Source: an uncultured Gammaproteobacteria bacterium
Lineage (GTDB): Bacteria > Pseudomonadota > Gammaproteobacteria > Pseudomonadales > Ketobacteraceae
Length of the DNA: 64,000 bases
Assembly (NCBI GenBank): GCA_913063125.1
Contig: CAJXZM010000005.1
Coordinates: 1 to 64,000 of the forward strand
Direction: 5' to 3'
Shown piece after piece: positions 61,511 through 64,000 of this stretch (position 1 is the stretch's first letter; each line of letters starts with the position of its first letter). The position numbers were made by a program, and so were the translations under genes. Below the pieces are notes generated by a model. The model did no database searches, was not told the origin of the DNA, and was given only the letters and a program-made list of their open reading frames with translations.

Positions 61511-63244
61511 TCAGCTGTTCGGCATTAATCGCTCTATTGTTTCTTGGATTACTTTACTGTCAGGCGTGGTTTTTAATCCACTTTTCCATATTGCTTTGGC
61601 TTCATCTTTATTGCCGCTTATCCATAATAGCTCGCCTAAATGGGCCGCAATTTCTTGATCTTGAAATAGAATGTAGGCTTTTTTCAATAAAGTGAGTGCG
61701 GTTTTATTGTCACCCATTCGGTACTTTAACCAGCCTAGGCTGTCAATTATTGCGGGGTCGTTAGGGGATAATGCGTATGCTTTTTCAATGAGACTTGCAG
61801 CCTCTTCAAGCCGATCATTTTGATCTACAAGAGTGTAACCCAGGGCATTTAGCGCAGCGCTATTGTCTGGTTGTTGCTTAATAACGATGCGTAGGTCTCG
61901 CTCCATGATGTCATATTGCTGGAGTTCGGCGTATACCATTGCGCGCATATAAAGAGCATTTAAGGCTTTGGGTTTTTTATTTAAAACAATATTTAGCGTT
62001 TCGATGGAGTCTTGGTGTTGATTGTTTTTTGTTAGTAGTTCTGCTTCGGCAAGGTAAAAATTGATATCGTCGGAGGGGGCGAGTGTGCGGGCGGCGCGAA
62101 GTGTTGTTTGTGCTTCCTGCATATTACCTTGCTGTTGTTGAATTGAGGCAATTTGGATTTGCGCTGTGCTATATCCTACACCGGGGTGGATATTTCGAAG
62201 GAGTCCTATTGCCAAATCAAAGTCTTTTTCAAACACGGCAATCCTAGCCAAAAAGCTATAGGCTTCAGTAGTGCGAAGGTCCTGTTTAATCATTAAGTTC
62301 AAGTGAGTCTTGGCAATGGGAGTTAAGCCATTTGATTGGGCGATTTGAGCCGTTGCGAGAAGAACGGTGGCATCGTTAGGAAAGTTCTTGGCTAACGTTG
62401 TTAGTTGAGAGGTCAATTTAGGGTGGTCTTTGCGATTGGCCAGGGCTTTGCTGTAGGCAACACCCAATTTCCGGTCGAAGGGCAAGTTAGCGCTTTTTTG
62501 TTCTAGATAAGCCAGTGCTTCTTGATGTTTCCCTAGTTTCAATAATAAAGCACTATTAAACAGAATGGCATTTGTGTACTTGGGGTTAATTAACAATGCA
62601 CCTTCGATGCTTTGTGATGCCTCTGTCATCAAGTTGTTGATGTTTTCGAGAATAGCTTTTACGACCAAAAGTTGTGCATTTTTTGGGTGAGATACGGAGA
62701 GCTTCCCTAACCTTTTAATGATTTGGGTTCGTTGCTCATTGTCAGCGCGAGCGGTATCCCGCAATAGTTGCTCGTAGTTAAGCGCGGGACTGAGCTCTAA
62801 TAGCGCTTTAACTTGATCAAGGGCCTTGTCAAATTGTTTGTATCGCAGCAATTGAAGCGTGGCTGTTACTCTGGCGTGAATGCTTTTAGGGTCAATTTCA
62901 ATCCATAACATAGACGTGTCTAAAATTGCTTGCTGAGCACCTATTTGTTGGGCTATCTGTGTTGCCCGGGCGGTTACCTGTGCATCTTTTGTTATATGAG
63001 CTTGTTTTTGGTAGTGGCCCAGAGCAAGATCTTGGCGCCCTCTCTTATTTGCAAACTCAGCAACTAAGAGGTCATATAGTGTTTCTTTTTCAAATGGACT
63101 GGTTACACGCGCTAAAGGGGTTTTGGTTGCTTGGGATGCCGGGCTTGCCAAGCTTTGCGGTGATGGCTGTTGTGATGGGAGTAGTGCACAAGATGCCGTA
63201 AAGCTGGTGAGGAAAAGAAAGGCTAATTTTGCAAAATGAGTCAT
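61511..63244 (-). CDS. TPR-repeat lipoprotein
   Basis: The 577-residue product begins with a lipoprotein signal (LAFLFLTSFTASC) and is then almost all tetratricopeptide repeats, for example NALYMRAMVYAELQQYDIME and LGWLKYRMGDNKTALTLLKK. Members sit on the outer membrane facing the periplasm and act as scaffolds for protein complexes; this one matches the Pseudomonas gene between lolB and hemA (PA4667 position). No enzyme domain is visible. It is divergent from hemA, and 119 bases separate it from lolB. Confidence 0.92.
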   Translation of the reverse strand: MTHFAKLAFLFLTSFTASCALLPSQQPSPQSLASPASQATKTPLARVTSPFEKETLYDLLVAEFANKRGRQDLALGHYQKQAHITKDAQVTARATQIAQQIGAQQAILDTSMLWIEIDPKSIHARVTATLQLLRYKQFDKALDQVKALLELSPALNYEQLLRDTARADNEQRTQIIKRLGKLSVSHPKNAQLLVVKAILENINNLMTEASQSIEGALLINPKYTNAILFNSALLLKLGKHQEALAYLEQKSANLPFDRKLGVAYSKALANRKDHPKLTSQLTTLAKNFPNDATVLLATAQIAQSNGLTPIAKTHLNLMIKQDLRTTEAYSFLARIAVFEKDFDLAIGLLRNIHPGVGYSTAQIQIASIQQQQGNMQEAQTTLRAARTLAPSDDINFYLAEAELLTKNNQHQDSIETLNIVLNKKPKALNALYMRAMVYAELQQYDIMERDLRIVIKQQPDNSAALNALGYTLVDQNDRLEEAASLIEKAYALSPNDPAIIDSLGWLKYRMGDNKTALTLLKKAYILFQDQEIAAHLGELLWISGNKDEAKAIWKSGLKTTPDSKVIQETIERLMPNS

Positions 63245-63591
63245 TCGGTTGCCATATAACGTTGCTCGGTGAGCGAAGAGTTGATTTCTATCCGCTTACC
63301 TTTTAAAGATAGAGTATTTAATAATAGAACATTAAACTGTGAATAAAACGAATAAAAACAGGAATATACCGGCAGTGCAAGGGTGAGTGAGCGATTTTGC
63401 TCTCAATAACGCCGTGTTTGCCTGCTAAACTTGTTGTTTCGACTCCTTGATTTGATGTTAGGTTCCCAAGCTGATAGGTGAAAATTGATTGATGCATGAC
63501 AAAAGTATTGAATCTGGGGCTCATATCCTTGTGTGAAATGCGTATAATAGAGGGGTTGGTCTTTTTTCGGCGAAATTCGCCTCGGTGATAA
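63245..63591. other. Divergent control region between the TPR lipoprotein gene and hemA
   Basis: The stretch has a possible hemA -10 box (TATAAT, 63543-63548) without a clear -35 box. The hemA leader contains a 13-base perfect palindrome, GGCGAAATTCGCC (63569-63581), five bases before the ribosome-binding site. A GAGC/GCTC stem lies near 63393. No gene is supported. Confidence 0.5.
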
Positions 63592-64000
63592 ATGAGTACA
63601 GGTACATCGGTGTTATTAGCATTTGGTATTAATCATAGAACCGCGTCGGTTGATGTGAGAGAGCGGGTGTCGTTTTCTCCAGAACGAGTTCATGATGCAT
63701 TAAGTATGGCGAGAAAGGATGCCAAGCTTAGTGAAATTGCTATTTTGTCTACGTGTAACCGTACGGAGTTGTACTGCGCTACCCCTGTGGAGGATAGCAA
63801 CAAGCTGATTGACTGGTTTGGGCGCTATCACCAACTTAATATTGGGCAGATTCGGCAAAGTGCCTATGAGTTCTGGAATAGCGCAGCTGTTCGCCATATG
63901 ACTCGCGTTGCAAGTGGGCTAGATTCTATGGTGCTGGGTGAGCCTCAAATATTAGGTCAGCTAAAAACCGCGTATTCAGTGGCAAAAGATGCTGATACGT
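63592..64000 (+). CDS. hemA: Glutamyl-tRNA reductase HemA (N-terminal part, cut by window end)
   Basis: HemA reduces glutamyl-tRNA to glutamate-1-semialdehyde, the first step of the C5 heme pathway. The 136 codons present include the family start LAFGINHRTASVDVRERVSF and the catalytic Cys in LSTCNRTELY, then GLDSMVLGEPQILGQLK. ATG 63592 is chosen because GGTGA precedes it and the N-terminus matches. The rest lies outside the window. It is divergent from the TPR lipoprotein gene, as in pseudomonads. Confidence 0.97.
   Translation, partial: MSTGTSVLLAFGINHRTASVDVRERVSFSPERVHDALSMARKDAKLSEIAILSTCNRTELYCATPVEDSNKLIDWFGRYHQLNIGQIRQSAYEFWNSAAVRHMTRVASGLDSMVLGEPQILGQLKTAYSVAKDADT

Noticed and set aside
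1-64000. CRISPR arrays, insertion sequences, integrases and rRNA genes
   Set aside because: I looked for regularly spaced repeats, transposase or integrase motifs and conserved rRNA segments and saw none.

Overview
This window is chromosomal DNA from a gammaproteobacterium of moderate-to-low GC. Two long blocks keep the gene order known from Pseudomonas: tRNA-Ile/rpoD/dnaG/yqeY/rpsU//tsaD/plsY/folB/folK/cca, and ychF/pth/rplY/prs/tRNA-Gln/ispE/lolB/TPR lipoprotein//hemA. A third block is an aa3-type cytochrome oxidase cluster, also in Pseudomonas-like order. Lipid genes (a wax ester synthase, a Maqu_2507-type fatty acyl-CoA reductase, FadL, paired acyl-CoA dehydrogenases) suggest a marine, lipid-storing or hydrocarbon-using relative of Marinobacter, Oleiphilus or Ketobacter. 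This placement is inferred from gene content only; no rRNA is present.

Layout. 1-4073: right end of a type I restriction-modification operon (hsdM tail, a RhuM/Fic protein, hsdS, a DUF3800 protein and an unknown 160-aa protein, all overlapping or tightly spaced). It lies against the 3' end of tRNA-Ile(CAU), as expected of a genomic island edge. 4567-15699: macromolecular-synthesis genes and folate genes, with a FolM-like reductase and an alpha/beta hydrolase inserted before cca. A 138-bp element with 29-bp inverted ends and a heavily structured intergenic region lie close by. 16107-22391: EamA transporter, HDOD protein, FabR-like repressor, then the wax ester synthase and fatty acyl-CoA reductase, which together can turn acyl-CoA into wax esters. 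22505-30194: MORN-repeat protein, small membrane protein, MltC-like transglycosylase, lipoprotein, ABC1 kinase, lysophospholipid acyltransferase and an epimerase. 30358-42387: FadL, DUF1415, a second ABC1 kinase, serine hydrolase, Slt, PilZ, a TPR-like exported protein and two acyl-CoA dehydrogenases. 42551-46014: a hypothetical, an autotransporter-type barrel and an orphan heme-copper-oxidase-like subunit I. 46123-54595: ctaB, ctaA, SCO-like, SURF1, DUF2909, coxIII, ctaG, a 42-aa assembly protein, coxI and coxII. 55161-64000: DUF1820, a small hypothetical, tRNA-Met, then the ychF to hemA block, with hemA cut by the window end.

The most notable points are the Doc-like Fic protein inside a restriction operon, the wax ester pair with a possible FabR operator, the orphan oxidase-like subunit, a recurring class of very long symmetric terminators, and several unexplained repeats: a four-copy 12-bp array upstream of rpsU, the 138-bp inverted-repeat element, and a nested inverted repeat in the fadL leader. 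No CRISPR array, transposase, integrase or rRNA gene was seen.
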